DNA of 64,000 bases from Micromonospora gifhornensis (GCF_016863515.1 NZ_BOPA01000008.1:36252-100251), one strand, 5' to 3'; shown: positions 47,271 to 55,743, counted from the first letter of the stretch. Notes: generated by a model not told the origin, from the letters alone. Made by a program: numbers and translations.

Positions 47271-48142
47271 CTAGGCCGTGTCTTCAAAGGTTTGCAACCA
47301 TTGGAGTAGCGCGGCGATGGTGACGGTGGCCTGGAACGAGGTCGCGGTCTTGTCGTAGCGGGTCGCGACGCTGCGGCACTGCTTGAGCCGGTTGAAGCAG
47401 CGCTCGACGACGTTGCGCCGCTTGTAGAGCTGTTTGTCGAACGCCGGTGGCCGGCCGCCACAGTTGCCTCGTCGGTGGCGGTTGGCCTGCTGGTCGGCGC
47501 GTTCAGGGCTCGTGTGCCCGATGCCGCGTCGGCGCAGGTCCGCCCGGATGGCCCTGGTGCTGTAGCCCTTGTCGGCGATGACATGGTCCGGGCGGACCCG
47601 AGGTCGGCCGGGACCTGGCCGCTCGACCCGGATGGCAGCCATGACGTGGGTGAAGCGGGTGCAGTCGTTGACGTTGCCGCCGGAGAGCACGAACGCCAGG
47701 GTTCGCCCGACGCCGTCGCAGGCGAGGTGAATCTTGGTGGTCAGTCCACCTCGATTTCGACCGAGGGCGTGATCTTGTGGTTCGTCCGATTCTCGGCGCC
47801 CCCTTTAGCGCCCGCGGCGTGCTGGTGGGCTCGCACGATCGTGGAGTCCACCGACACCAGCCAGTCGATATCCCTGGCCGCGTCCGCGTCGGCCTGGACG
47901 CCGGCGAGCATCCGCTCGAGCGTGCCGTCCAGGGCCCACCTGCTGAAACGGGTGTAGATCGACTGCCAGGACCCGTAGCGGGCGGGCACATCCCGCCACG
48001 CCGCCCCGGCCCGGATCTTCCACACGATCCCATTGAGCGCCCTCCGGTCATCGACCCGAGGCCGACCACCGGTCACCGCCGACGGCAGGTACCTCGACAG
48101 CGCTTCCCACTCGACGTCAGACAACTCGTAGCGACGACCCAC
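47271..48142 (-). CDS. IS5-type transposase, two overlapping frames
   Basis: The first frame (48142-47741, beginning MGRRYELSDVEWEALSRYLP) carries the DUF4096-like N-terminus and the first DDE Asp in VSVDSTIVRAHQHA. The second frame, ending at 47271, carries DHALGRNRGGLTTKIHLACDG, VIADKGYSTRAIR (second Asp) and RRNVVERCFNRLKQCRSVATRYDK (Glu). A -1 slip at GCTAAAGGGGGC near 47803-47814 would join them, as in other IS5-family elements with programmed frameshifting. The TAG stop uses the flanking TA, so the frame runs to the last base of the element. Confidence 0.8.
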
Positions 48143-48184
48143 GCGCTACATCATCCGACACGAAGATCCTTTAAAGACACTGCA
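47274..48184 (-). mobile_element. IS5-family element (IS427-like), about 911 bp
   Basis: Ends share GTGTCTTYAAAGG in inverted orientation (left near 47278-47290, right near 48167-48180) with TA at both outer borders (47272-47273 and 48185-48186) as a likely target duplication. The interior is filled by a two-frame transposase on the minus strand. A 90-bp piece of a second copy lies at 50285-50374. Confidence 0.8.
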
Positions 48185-48431
48185 TAAGGCCGAGATCCGC
48201 TCGGTTTCTTGGGTTAGGACCCGCCCGCTACTCCCAGAACCGGCGAAAGCGAATGCGAATGTCAGTCCGATTCGGATAGATGGGATCGGGGCTATTGTTC
48301 CGATTTGCCCTCATTGGAGCACCTGACGTGATGTGGTGGTCAGCGCGCTTCATCGGCGCCATTCAGGCCGTATCACGCAGGACGCCGCTCGTTGGACGTC
48401 TCCTGCGAGTAGTACCCACGGAGGGTGTTCT

Positions 48432-49574
48432 GTGACAGCTAAACCCAAGAATTGGCTACGGCGGCGGGTGGTCCTGCCGTCGCTCGCGGCTGGCGCAGCC
48501 GCCACGGTGGCAGCCAGCCTGCTGATCTTCAGCTCGACCGCCGCAAACGCGCAGGTAGCACCGGTCAACCTGGGGACGGCGGCCGACTTCTCCGTCCTCG
48601 CCGGAGCGGAGCCCACCAACACCGGCCCTAGCTTCCTGGCCCAGAGCCTCGGGCGGTTCCCCGGAAACACCGCGTCCGGCTTCGGAACGGCAACCATCGG
48701 CGGGGAGGTGCACCTCGGCGACGCGGTCGCGCTCCAAGCTCAGAGCGACCTGACCATCGCCTTCAACGACGCCGCCGGCCGGACCCCGTTCACCAACCTC
48801 CCGGCGGAGCTGGGTGGCAACACACTCAACGAAGGGGTCTACCGGATCGGGGCCGCCCAACTGACCGGAGCGTTGACGCTCAACGGCCAGGGCGACCCGT
48901 CGGCCGTGTTCATCTTCCAGGTCGACTCCTCGCTGACGACGGCGTCGAACAGCAGCGTCGTCCTGACCAACGGGGCGTCGGCCTGCAACGTGTTCTGGAA
49001 GATCGGCAGCTCGGCGACGATCGGCACCGGCACCACCTTCGTGGGCACCATCATGGCTCAGGCCGCGATCACGATGGCCACGGGCGCGACCCTCCAGGGC
49101 CGCGCGCTGGCGCGAACCGCCGCCGTCACCCTCGACACCAACGTCATCACCGCACCGATCTGCGCCGGGCCGACGGGCCCGCCCGGACCGACCGGCCCAC
49201 CCGGGCCCACCGGCCCACCCGGCCCGTCCGGCAGCCCCGGAGCACCTGGCAGCCCCGGAGCACCCGGTAGCCCGGGCGCACCCGGAGCCCCCGGAGCACC
49301 CGGTAGTCCGGGCGCGCCCGGCAGCCCCGGGGCACCTGGTCCGTCCGGACCCCCCGGAGCGCCCGGTGCACCCGGCAGCCCCGGAGCACCCGGCAGCCCC
49401 GGTGCACCTGGCAGCCCTGGCGCACCCGGCAAACCTGGTGGTGGAGGCAAGCAACCCATCCTGCCGGTCACCGGCGGAAGTGTGGTCCCGGCCATGACCG
49501 GCGTCGGAGGTGTGATGGTCGTCCTGGGCGCGGTCATGTTCTTCCTCGCCCGGCGTCGACGCCTGGAGTCCTGA
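48432..49574 (+). CDS. Sortase-anchored ice-binding-like protein with collagen-like stalk
   Basis: A 380-residue surface protein: signal peptide to about Ala40 (FSSTAANA), an ice-binding (DUF3494) beta-helix domain at about 45-240 ([61 protein letters not shown] in part, [25 protein letters not shown] in part), a collagen-like Gly-X-Y tract of about 30 triplets (about 246-336; [12 protein letters not shown] type), and a cell-wall sorting signal LPVTG at 344-348, then a hydrophobic helix and RRRR. DUF3494 proteins bind ice or act as adhesins. GTG 48432 follows GGAGGG. The triplet tract is repetitive at DNA level and may vary in length. Confidence 0.85.
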   Translation: MTAKPKNWLRRRVVLPSLAAGAAATVAASLLIFSSTAANAQVAPVNLGTAADFSVLAGAEPTNTGPSFLAQSLGRFPGNTASGFGTATIGGEVHLGDAVALQAQSDLTIAFNDAAGRTPFTNLPAELGGNTLNEGVYRIGAAQLTGALTLNGQGDPSAVFIFQVDSSLTTASNSSVVLTNGASACNVFWKIGSSATIGTGTTFVGTIMAQAAITMATGATLQGRALARTAAVTLDTNVITAPICAGPTGPPGPTGPPGPTGPPGPSGSPGAPGSPGAPGSPGAPGAPGAPGSPGAPGSPGAPGPSGPPGAPGAPGSPGAPGSPGAPGSPGAPGKPGGGGKQPILPVTGGSVVPAMTGVGGVMVVLGAVMFFLARRRRLES

Positions 49575-49670
49575 CCGGTGGCCCGGCCGGTGTGATCCCG
49601 GCCGGGCCATCTCACGTCGTCGGCCCGCTCCCCACCGGGGGCGGGCCGACGACGTACTCGCCATGGACGG

Positions 49671-50118
49671 TCAGCCGGTGAGCCCCAGCTCGCGCATGAC
49701 ATCGTCCACGCGCTCGTGCGAGAGGTAGAGCAGGATCTGTGGCCGGTCGCCGTCGCAGCGCACCACGTAGGTCTGTGCGAACCGCGCGCTGCCGGCCTTG
49801 CCCTGCGGCGGCGCGAAGTCCAACGTCCACTCGGTCGGTACGAGGACGTACCCCGGTGCGAGATCGAGAACGTCCAGGACCGTCAACTGGACTCCGGTCA
49901 GACCAAACTGCTCGGTCATCGCCGTGTGGCGTTCGTCGAGAGCGGCCCGGTACCCGGCGTCGTTGATGACGGCCGCCGCCCCGCCCGAGGTCGCCCTCGA
50001 TGTACGTCTCGGCGTAGCTCGCGGCAACGGCGCCGTTGTCGCCGGCCTCGACGGCCCGCGCGTAGCCGTGCAGGAAGGCGGTGATCTGGTCGCGTACCGG
50101 TGTCTCCGTCGACTTCAT
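49671..50118 (-). pseudogene. NTF2/SnoaL-like protein gene, frameshifted
   Basis: MKSTETPVRDQITAFLHGYA (from 50118, good GAGG site) runs to ASYAETYIE; then the family continues in another frame from about 49990: [65 protein letters not shown] in part, to the stop at 49671. One extra G in GAGGGCGACC near 49995-50004 explains the break. A nuclear-transport-factor-2-like fold of about 148 residues would result. Function unknown. Mutation or base-calling error. Confidence 0.65.
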
Positions 50119-50169
50119 CCTCGGTCCTCTCAGTTCGGCGGCTGTCAGTAGGCGAGGATCCGCCCGTCC

Positions 50170-50284
50170 TCACCGCCGGGGCAGCCCGCTCAGCCAGACG
50201 TCCAGCTCCGCCGGGGAGTGCAGCAACACCACAGGCGGCGCGGACGGATCGGTCTGCCAGGCCCGCATCCGCCGGCGGCCCCGC
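50170..50284 (-). pseudogene. 3' fragment of an unidentified gene
   Basis: A minus-strand frame ending at TGA 50170-50172 encodes MRAWQTDPSAPPVVLLHSPAELDVWLSGLPRR in part (32 residues visible), acidic/hydrophobic as a normal protein C-terminus. Its upstream part is cut by the IS5 fragment at 50285. The stop lies about 50 bp before the NTF2-like start on the same strand. I do not recognise the family. Confidence 0.4.
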
Positions 50285-50374
50285 CGCTACGACAAGACCG
50301 CGACCTCGTTCCAGGCCACCGTCACTATCGCCGCGCTACTCCAATGGTTGTGAACCTTTGAAGACACGGCCTAG
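50285..50374 (+). mobile_element. IS5-element end fragment (second copy)
   Basis: 90 bp nearly identical to the reverse complement of 47271-47360: it encodes the transposase C-terminus RYDKTATSFQATVTIAALLQ and ends GAAGACACGGCCTAG, with only a few substitutions (one creates an early TGA). No other part of the element is present. The IS701-type element abuts it directly. Confidence 0.85.
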
Positions 50375-51740
50375 TACTGCAACGGCAGTAGGCGAGTCGA
50401 GTTCGGCTCGCGTTCGTTGGTCTGCCTGTGGCGGATGTTGATGTCGATCGGTGGCATGGGGAGTTGGACCGGTTGCATGCTCGGATCGGTGTGCGTTTTC
50501 GCCGGTCGGAGCCTCGTCGGCGGGCGCGTCAGTACCTGTGCGGGCTGGTCTCGGGTCTGGGTCGCAAGAACGGCTGGACTCTGGCGGAGCAGGCCGGTGA
50601 TGTGTCGCCGGACGGGATGCAGCGGTTGTTGCGGTGGGCGGACTGGGACGTCGACGCTGTCCGCGACGATGTGCGGGACTACGTGGTCGAGCATCTCGGC
50701 GATCCGGCCGGTGTGCTGATCGTTGACGACACCGGCTTCCTGAAGAAGGGCACGCGGTCGGCCGGGGTGCAACGTCAGTACTCCGGCACCGCGGGACGGA
50801 CGGAGAACTGCCAGGTCGGGGTGTTCCTGGCCTATCGCTCGTCCAAAGGCCACGCGTTGATCGACCGGCAGTTGTACCTTCCGGCGTCGTGGACCGATGA
50901 CCGGGACCGGTGTCGGGCAGCGGGGATCCCCAACGAGGTCACCTTCGCCACGAAGGTGCAGATGGCCCGCCAGATGCTGGCCCGTGCGTTGGACGCTGGG
51001 GTGCCGGTGGGGTGGGTGACTATGGACGAGGCCTACGGGCAGTCGAAGTCGCTGCGGGTGTGGCTGGAACACCGGGATGTGGCTTATGTGGTCGCGACCC
51101 GCCGCAACGACGACATGATCACCACCACGATGGGGCGGGCGCGGGCCGACGACTTGATCGCCGCTCTGCCTGCTCAGGCGTGGTGTCGGCTGTCCGCCGG
51201 CGTGGGTGCCCACGGTCCCCGCGAGTATTGGTGGGCACGAGTGCCGGTGCGGATCTGCTGGCAGCCCGGTCGCGGGCACTGGCTGCTCGCCCGACGCAAC
51301 ATGAGTACCGGGGAGATCGCCTACTACGTCTGCTACGGCCCTCGCCGCACCCGCCTAGTCGACCTGGCCCGCATCGCCGGCACCCGCTGGGCGATCGAGG
51401 AGTGCTTCCAACAGGCCAAGAACGAAACCGGCCTCGACGAATACCAGGTCCGCGACTGGCGAGCCTGGTACGCCCACATCACCCTGTCCATGGCCGCCCA
51501 CGCCTGGCTGACCGTCGCCCGATCCCTAACGACAAAAGGGGAACCAGTCCCGGCGACGACACGATGATCGGCTACACCGTACCGGAGATCCGAAGACTGC
51601 TCACCGCACTTGCAGTGCGATCGACCCACCTACCCCAGCAGGTCTGGGCCTGGTCCCGATGGCGCAGACGACGCCAACACCAAGCCCGAACCTGCCACTA
51701 CCGACGACGCGGCTACCCCTGACCAACTGCCGTTGCAGTA
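50375..51740 (+). mobile_element. IS701-family element, 1,366 bp
   Basis: Perfect 15-bp terminal inverted repeats TACTGCAACGGCAGT / ACTGCCGTTGCAGTA, flanked on both sides by CTAG (50371-50374 and 51741-51744). CTAG fits the YTAR target duplication reported for the IS701 family. The left CTAG is the outer border of the IS5 fragment. Confidence 0.9.
50428..51722 (+). CDS. IS701-type transposase, C-terminus in -1 frame
   Basis: The main frame (50428-51567) has the IS701/DDE_5 pattern: VLIVDDTGFLKKGTRSAGVQRQYSGTAGRTENCQ in part (first Asp and the QRQYSGTAGR stretch), DAGVPVGWVTMDEAYGQSK (second Asp) and TRWAIEECFQQAKNETGLDEYQVR in part (Glu). The usual C-terminus, MIGYTVPEIRRLLTALAVRS to the stop at 51722, is in the -1 frame. 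The two meet at ACAAAAGGGGAACC (about 51529-51542). Either an inactivating slip or, as the A4G4 run allows, ribosomal -1 frameshifting. Without it the last 50 or so residues are lost. Confidence 0.8.
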
Positions 51741-51769
51741 CTAGGTCGTCCGGATTGTGCGAGTTCAAA

Positions 51770-52156
51770 TCACCGACCTCGCTGACGAAGCCGTGACGTG
51801 AGGCGGGCGGTCGCAGGGGCCGCCGTCACCGAAACGGTGCTTGTGATGATCAACACGCCGAGCGCGACCCCGCACAGGACGTCGTACGGATAGTGCACGC
51901 CCACGGCCACCCGGGACAGGGCCGCGAGCGCCGCCAGCGGCGCCGCTAGGACGACCATCTGCCGGCTGAGCAGCACGATCGCGGTGGCCAGGCCGGCGGC
52001 CACGGTACCGCCACGCCGACAAGAGGAACAGGAGCGCGAGCGCCACCACGATGGCGTCCGTCGCGGGCCGGGTCATCTGCTGCAGGCCGTCCGGGCGCGG
52101 CTCGTCAGGTTGACGATGCTGCGGTACCAACGCTCGTTCACGTCGTGGATGTCCAC
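51770..52156 (-). pseudogene. PAP2-superfamily phosphatase, degraded
   Basis: Pieces in different frames resemble a small PAP2 lipid phosphatase: VNERWYRSIVNLTSRA (start near GTG 52156), then MTRPATDAIVVALALLFLLSAW, then MAAGLATAIVLLSRQMVVLAAPLAALAALSRVAVGVHYPYDVLCGVALGVL in part, whose SR-GVHYP-D is the third PAP2 motif. The KX6RP and PSGH motifs are missing, so an internal deletion plus frame changes has removed the active site. Confidence 0.6.
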
Positions 52157-52593
52157 GCGCTCCTCATTGCGTCGTCGGGGCCGTGCCGGCCATGCCAGGC
52201 GGCTCTCCGCTTCGCGGTGGGCTCGGTCAGCGGGAGCGCAGCATCTGCCGGCGACAGGCGAGGGCGGCCAGCGCGTCCGCAGCGTCGGTGATGGGCGGCG
52301 CCGTGGCCGTAGCCGCGTTCGGGGTCGCGCGCCCACTCCCGGGCGAGCTCGTCGGCGAGTTCGTCCTCATTCACGATGCCCCACCTGCGGGTCAGGTGGT
52401 CGGCCACGACGAGAGTCGAGGTGGTGTCATCGGTGAACCGCACCGGCTGGGTTGACTGGTTGATCCAGTCGTCGATCTCGGCTCGGTCCGCCGGTGCCCG
52501 GCCCTCGAAGGGCGCGCCGAGGGCGTCACCGCAGGCCGCCAGCATCATGGCACCACGTACCCGGTGCGACCAGCTCGGTTGTGCCCGCAGCAT
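52138..52593 (-). pseudogene. ADP-ribosylglycohydrolase, N-terminal remnant
   Basis: Residues 1-100 match the start of ADP-ribosylglycohydrolases (DraG/ADPRH): RVRGAMMLAACGDALGAPFEG, with FTDDTTSTLVVADHL carrying the first metal-binding TDDT motif, and DPERGYGHGAAH. The rest of the roughly 300-residue fold, including the second metal-site DAD/DDT, is absent; the frame instead runs through unrelated sequence into the PAP2 remnant. The ATG is about 40 bp from shared-motif copy B. Unlikely to be active. Confidence 0.7.
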
Positions 52594-52632
52594 TGGCTCA
52601 CCACCTTTCCGCGATCACTCGCGCCAGACCAT

Positions 52633-52653
52633 ACTCTAACGCACGGGTAGAGT
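52633..52653. promoter_or_regulatory. Shared motif, copy B (ADPRH remnant)
   Basis: ACTCTA (52633-52638), central ACGCACGGG, TAGAGT (52648-52653): the most symmetric copy, with a perfect 6-bp inverted repeat. On the minus strand TTAGAGTATGGT follows, placing a -10-like box about 35 bp before the ADPRH-remnant ATG. Confidence 0.65.
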
Positions 52654-52701
52654 CGCCAAGGTGTCCCGAAGGGCGTGTCCGGGGCGTGCGGCGGTGGCAG
52701 T

Positions 52702-52911
52702 TCAGGCGTCGATAGGGACATCGGCCATCTCTTTCCACAGGTCGCGTAGTTGGCGGAAGTCGCGGTCGGGTAGGCGGTGCAGCAGGGCGATGACGTCCGG
52801 TCGGGCGTTGCTTTCCACGGCGGCGGCGAGCAGTGCGTCGCGGCTGGCGGGACCACCGTCGAAGGCGGTCTCCACGTGGTCGAGAAGTTCGATGCGGGTC
52901 ACGGGGCGCAC
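52702..52911 (-). CDS. DUF2795-like small protein (69 aa)
   Basis: A 69-residue protein: VRPVTRIELLDHVETAFDGG, then DALLAAAVESNARPDVIALLHRLPDRDFRQLRDLW in part, which has the DUF2795 pattern (Ala-rich helix, LL-LPDR-F). GTG 52911 is set by GGAGGA 5-10 nt upstream; longer frames overlap motif copy C and the MFS gene. Function unknown; DUF2795 proteins are short and often lie near stress genes. Shared-motif copy C lies about 45-65 bp upstream. Confidence 0.7.
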   Translation of the reverse strand: MRPVTRIELLDHVETAFDGGPASRDALLAAAVESNARPDVIALLHRLPDRDFRQLRDLWKEMADVPIDA

Positions 52912-52955
52912 CGGATCCTCCAACTGGTCGGGTGTCGCGGCAACCCACGAGACCC

Positions 52956-52976
52956 ACTCTAACGTCAGGGTATATA
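52956..52976. promoter_or_regulatory. Shared motif, copy C (DUF2795 gene)
   Basis: ACTCTA, central ACGTCAGGG, TATATA. On the minus strand the site reads toward the DUF2795-like gene and ends GTTAGAGTGGGTC, about 45 bp before its GTG. The left half and centre fit the other copies; the TATATA half is degenerate. Confidence 0.55.
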
Positions 52977-53003
52977 TGGAGCGGGCCTGCCCGTCGGTCG
53001 GGG

Positions 53004-54299
53004 TCACCGGGAAGCCGCGGACCGTTGGCGTCGCCGAGGAAGGACGTGTTCGTGGGCCGGCAATGGCGCCAGAAGCGCGGCGACGCCCACGGCCAGGGGT
53101 AGCGCCGCGCCGATCAGCAGGACCCCCGTGTAGCTGCCGGTGAGGTCGTGTCCGGGGGCGAACAGGACGGGGCCGAACGCGGTCGAGCCGACGTTGACGG
53201 CGGTGACCGTCCCACGGATGGTGCCCAGGTGGGCGACTCCGAACAGGCGCGGGGTGAGAGCAGCCTCGGCGGTACGGATGGCGTTGGAAGCGGCGCCGAG
53301 GGCCATGCCGAATCCGAGTGCCGACCAGCCCGGCGCGACCTGGGTCGCCCAGACGAGCGCTGCGGCCAGTCCTGCCATGGCGGCGAGCAGCACGCCCCGA
53401 GGGCTGGCGCGGTCGATCAGAGCGCCGACGAGCAACGTCATAGCGAGTCCCGCGAGGGTCTGCGGCAGGAAGTTCGCCGCCGCCGCGGTGGTCAGCCCCC
53501 GTTCGGTTAGCAGGCTGATCTGGTGGAACGCCACGGCGGTGGTGAGCAGACCGGAGGCCGCGACGCTGCCGCAGAGCACCCAGAAGTACGGCGTACGCAG
53601 CGCCTGGCGGTGATCGAGGTCGGCGAAGGTGCTGCTGGTGTGGTGGCTGTCGTCCGGCGCGCCGTCGACCCGTTGGCCGATGTCCTCGGGGCGGTTTCGG
53701 ATACCGAACAGCGCGATCGGGATGACGATCGCCCACACGAGAAGCCCTTCGACGAGCCAGGACGTGCGCCAGCCGTGATGAGCGATGAGCCGTTCCAGCA
53801 GTAGCGGGGCGAGGGAGATTCCCGCGGCGCCGACGGCGGAGACGACCCCCAGCGCCAGACCCCGCCGACGCCGGAACCAGTGCGCGGTGACGGCGTTCGC
53901 GGCCAGACCGAGGGCGCCCTGCCCGGCCATCCGGATGCCGACGAAACCGGCGGTGAGACCGACGATTCCCGACACGGCCGACAGCGCGACCAGCACGGCG
54001 CCGAACACCGCCGCGATGACCAGCATGCAGCGACGTACCCCGTAACGGTCGATCAGCCGGCCGATCGCGGGCAGGGCCGCCGCCCCGGTCAGGGTGCCGA
54101 TGAGGTATGTGGTGGAGATCGCCGACCGGCTGATGTCGAGGTCGGCGATGAGCGGGTCGACGAAGGTCGACACCGCCACGGTCTGGCCGGGTGCGGTCAT
54201 CGCGAGCGCCGCTGCGGCGTAGCCGACGATCCGCCATCCGTGGAAACCGTTGGTGGGTTCGGGTGTGGTTGTCGAACGCGGAGTGGTCACGGGCCTCAC
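53004..54299 (-). CDS. MFS transporter, oxalate/formate-antiporter-like
   Basis: A 431-residue 12-helix MFS protein: FHGWRIVGYAAAALAMTAPG at the start, FVDPLIADLDISRSAIS, then IGRLIDRYGVRRCMLVIAAV as the A-motif loop, and AHWFRRRRGLALGVVSAVGAAGISLAPLL in part. The FHGW start and FRRRRGLA loop are typical of the OFA/monocarboxylate branch. The substrate is not predictable. Start GTG 54299 or 54290. A 350-bp upstream region holds motif copy D and possible leader structures. The tail ends RRRQRSAASR. Confidence 0.85.
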   Translation of the reverse strand: MRPVTTPRSTTTPEPTNGFHGWRIVGYAAAALAMTAPGQTVAVSTFVDPLIADLDISRSAISTTYLIGTLTGAAALPAIGRLIDRYGVRRCMLVIAAVFGAVLVALSAVSGIVGLTAGFVGIRMAGQGALGLAANAVTAHWFRRRRGLALGVVSAVGAAGISLAPLLLERLIAHHGWRTSWLVEGLLVWAIVIPIALFGIRNRPEDIGQRVDGAPDDSHHTSSTFADLDHRQALRTPYFWVLCGSVAASGLLTTAVAFHQISLLTERGLTTAAAANFLPQTLAGLAMTLLVGALIDRASPRGVLLAAMAGLAAALVWATQVAPGWSALGFGMALGAASNAIRTAEAALTPRLFGVAHLGTIRGTVTAVNVGSTAFGPVLFAPGHDLTGSYTGVLLIGAALPLAVGVAALLAPLPAHEHVLPRRRQRSAASR

Positions 54300-54651
54300 G
54301 GTGGTCGACGCGCGCCGCGATGCGCGGGCATCCCGCCCGCAGTCACGCGGGTCGGGCGGGAATGTGCTACCGCGGCAGGACGATCATGTCAGCGTGAATG
54401 GTCGCGCCGTAGGCGGGACAGACGAGCCGCATTGCCCGCCGGTCGCCTCTCGCCATGCCGGGTAGGCGACGTCGCCCCGAGGCGGCGGGAAGGTAGGACA
54501 AAACCCGTCGCCCCGAGGCGTCGCGGCGCCAGCTGTACGATCGGCGCTCGGCGACCCTACTCTAACGTGCGAGTCTGGCCTTCGACCGGCACTCGACAGG
54601 GCGCAAGGTCGGAGGCGGGCGGGACAACCCGGACCCGACCGTGTGATCTGG
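54300..54651 (-). other. MFS upstream region: possible leader ORF, hairpin, repeats
   Basis: 352 bp on the MFS side of motif copy D. It holds two copies of CGTCGCCCCGAGGCG (54470-54484 and 54506-54520). A minus-strand frame of 29 codons (54456-54367) contains MRLVCPAYGATIHADMIVLP. A CCCGCCCG/CGGGCGGG hairpin lies between that frame and the MFS start (about 54330-54362). The arrangement resembles an attenuation leader, but no strong ribosome site precedes the short frame. Confidence 0.35.
54559..54579. promoter_or_regulatory. Shared motif, copy D (MFS gene)
   Basis: ACTCTA, central ACGTGCGAG, then TCTGGC. The left half and ACGTG match the other copies; the right half is poorly kept. On the minus strand it reads toward the MFS gene and ends GTTAGAGTAGGGTC. 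It lies about 260 bp before the MFS start, the longest leader of the set. Confidence 0.5.
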
Positions 54652-55608
54652 CTAATGTGCGCCTGGGCCGCCGTGCTGGCGTAGCCCCAGATTTGTCGAT
54701 CGGGCTGGCGTGAGGGCGTCGGCTACCTCGGTGATCCGGTCGCGGTCCTGCAGGCGGCGCAGCCATGGCGCGGGCAGCAGGGTGCCGCCGCACCGGGCTC
54801 CAGCGATCGCGCCTGCCATTCCCGCGACGGTGGCGCTGCCCGCGCCGAGGCTGACGGCGTAACGAACGACGGCGGCGGGATTGTCGGGGTGGCGCAGGAA
54901 CGCCGCCACGGCCGCCGGCACCAGGAACATCAGCGGATTCTCGGCGGGCGCCATCCGCCGCGCGAGGTCGTCGGCGGTGAGGCTGCCGAGAGCGGTCACC
55001 GCTGCCACGCGCTCGGCCAGTCGATTGTCGGTGGTCAGCCGTGCCAGTCCCGAGCCGAATGCGGGCCGATCCACCGGGCTGGCCGTGTCACTGGTGAACG
55101 CCGCTGCCACCGCGCATGCCAGCACCACCGCCGCCTCGCGGACGATCGGGTCGTGCCCGTCGGGGATTCCGGTGCGGACGATCGCGGCGACCTGAGCCGG
55201 CGGCAGCGGGAGCAGCCCGACCGGCACCATGGCCAACAGGATGTCATCGAGGGGGGTGCCCGCCGGGATGCCCTCGGGCCCCGGCCACGGCCTGACATGC
55301 GGCCGCAGAGGGCCACCGCGTGCGTCGTCACGTTCCCACCGGCCCACCCACCTTTCGGCTATCGCTGTCACCGCATCGACCGGCCGGCCCTCGGTACCCG
55401 CCAGGTGTCGGGCATGCTTCAGCATCACGGCGACGGGTTGGCCGATCGGTAAGGGATCTCCGGCGCGGGCAACCGCATCGACATCGTCACCGTCCGGCCG
55501 CTCCTGTCCCGCGAACGGCATGCCCAACGCGTAGCCGCAGGCCGCGGTGAGTAGGCAGCCACGTACCCGCAGCCGGGCCCGGTCAGGCGTCATCCACACG
55601 TCGGTCAC
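54652..55608 (-). CDS. ADP-ribosylglycohydrolase family protein
   Basis: A 318-residue member of the ADPRH/DraG fold: RVRGCLLTAACGYALGMPFAG, EGIPAGTPLDDILLAMVPVG, IVREAAVVLACAVAAAFTSDT, and AVVRYAVSLGAGSATVAGMAGAIAGARCGG in part (the last is the C-terminal family motif). The usual metal-binding TDDT and DADT positions are altered (GSAT here; no clear TDDT), so catalysis is in doubt; it may be a divergent or binding-only member. The GTG at 55608 lies 6 bp after the -10-like TAGGGT of motif copy E, predicting a leaderless mRNA. ADPRH enzymes remove ADP-ribose from proteins or nucleic acids. Confidence 0.75.
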   Translation of the reverse strand: MTDVWMTPDRARLRVRGCLLTAACGYALGMPFAGQERPDGDDVDAVARAGDPLPIGQPVAVMLKHARHLAGTEGRPVDAVTAIAERWVGRWERDDARGGPLRPHVRPWPGPEGIPAGTPLDDILLAMVPVGLLPLPPAQVAAIVRTGIPDGHDPIVREAAVVLACAVAAAFTSDTASPVDRPAFGSGLARLTTDNRLAERVAAVTALGSLTADDLARRMAPAENPLMFLVPAAVAAFLRHPDNPAAVVRYAVSLGAGSATVAGMAGAIAGARCGGTLLPAPWLRRLQDRDRITEVADALTPARSTNLGLRQHGGPGAH

Positions 55609-55614
55609 CCGGCA

Positions 55615-55635
55615 ACCCTATCCTCACGTAAGAGA
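55615..55635. promoter_or_regulatory. Shared motif, copy E (ADPRH gene)
   Basis: Minus strand TCTCTTACGTGAGGATAGGGT in part: CTCTTACGTGAGGATAGGGT, with TAGGGT ending 6 bp before the ADPRH GTG. The reverse direction points at the FUSC gene, about 110 bp away, so the site may control both. Confidence 0.65.
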
Positions 55636-55743
55636 CGAGGCGAAGGAGGTGCCCATCGGGCGAACTGTGGCGATCCGGTGCCAATCTGGTGCTCCCGCTG
55701 CCTAGCGTGGGGCCGTGACGGGGCCGACGGTGGAGGAACCCGG

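Noticed and set aside
49147..49425. CRISPR-like regular repeat in the collagen tract
   Set aside because: The 9-bp periodicity encodes Gly-X-Y triplets; there are no spacers or conserved direct repeats of CRISPR length.
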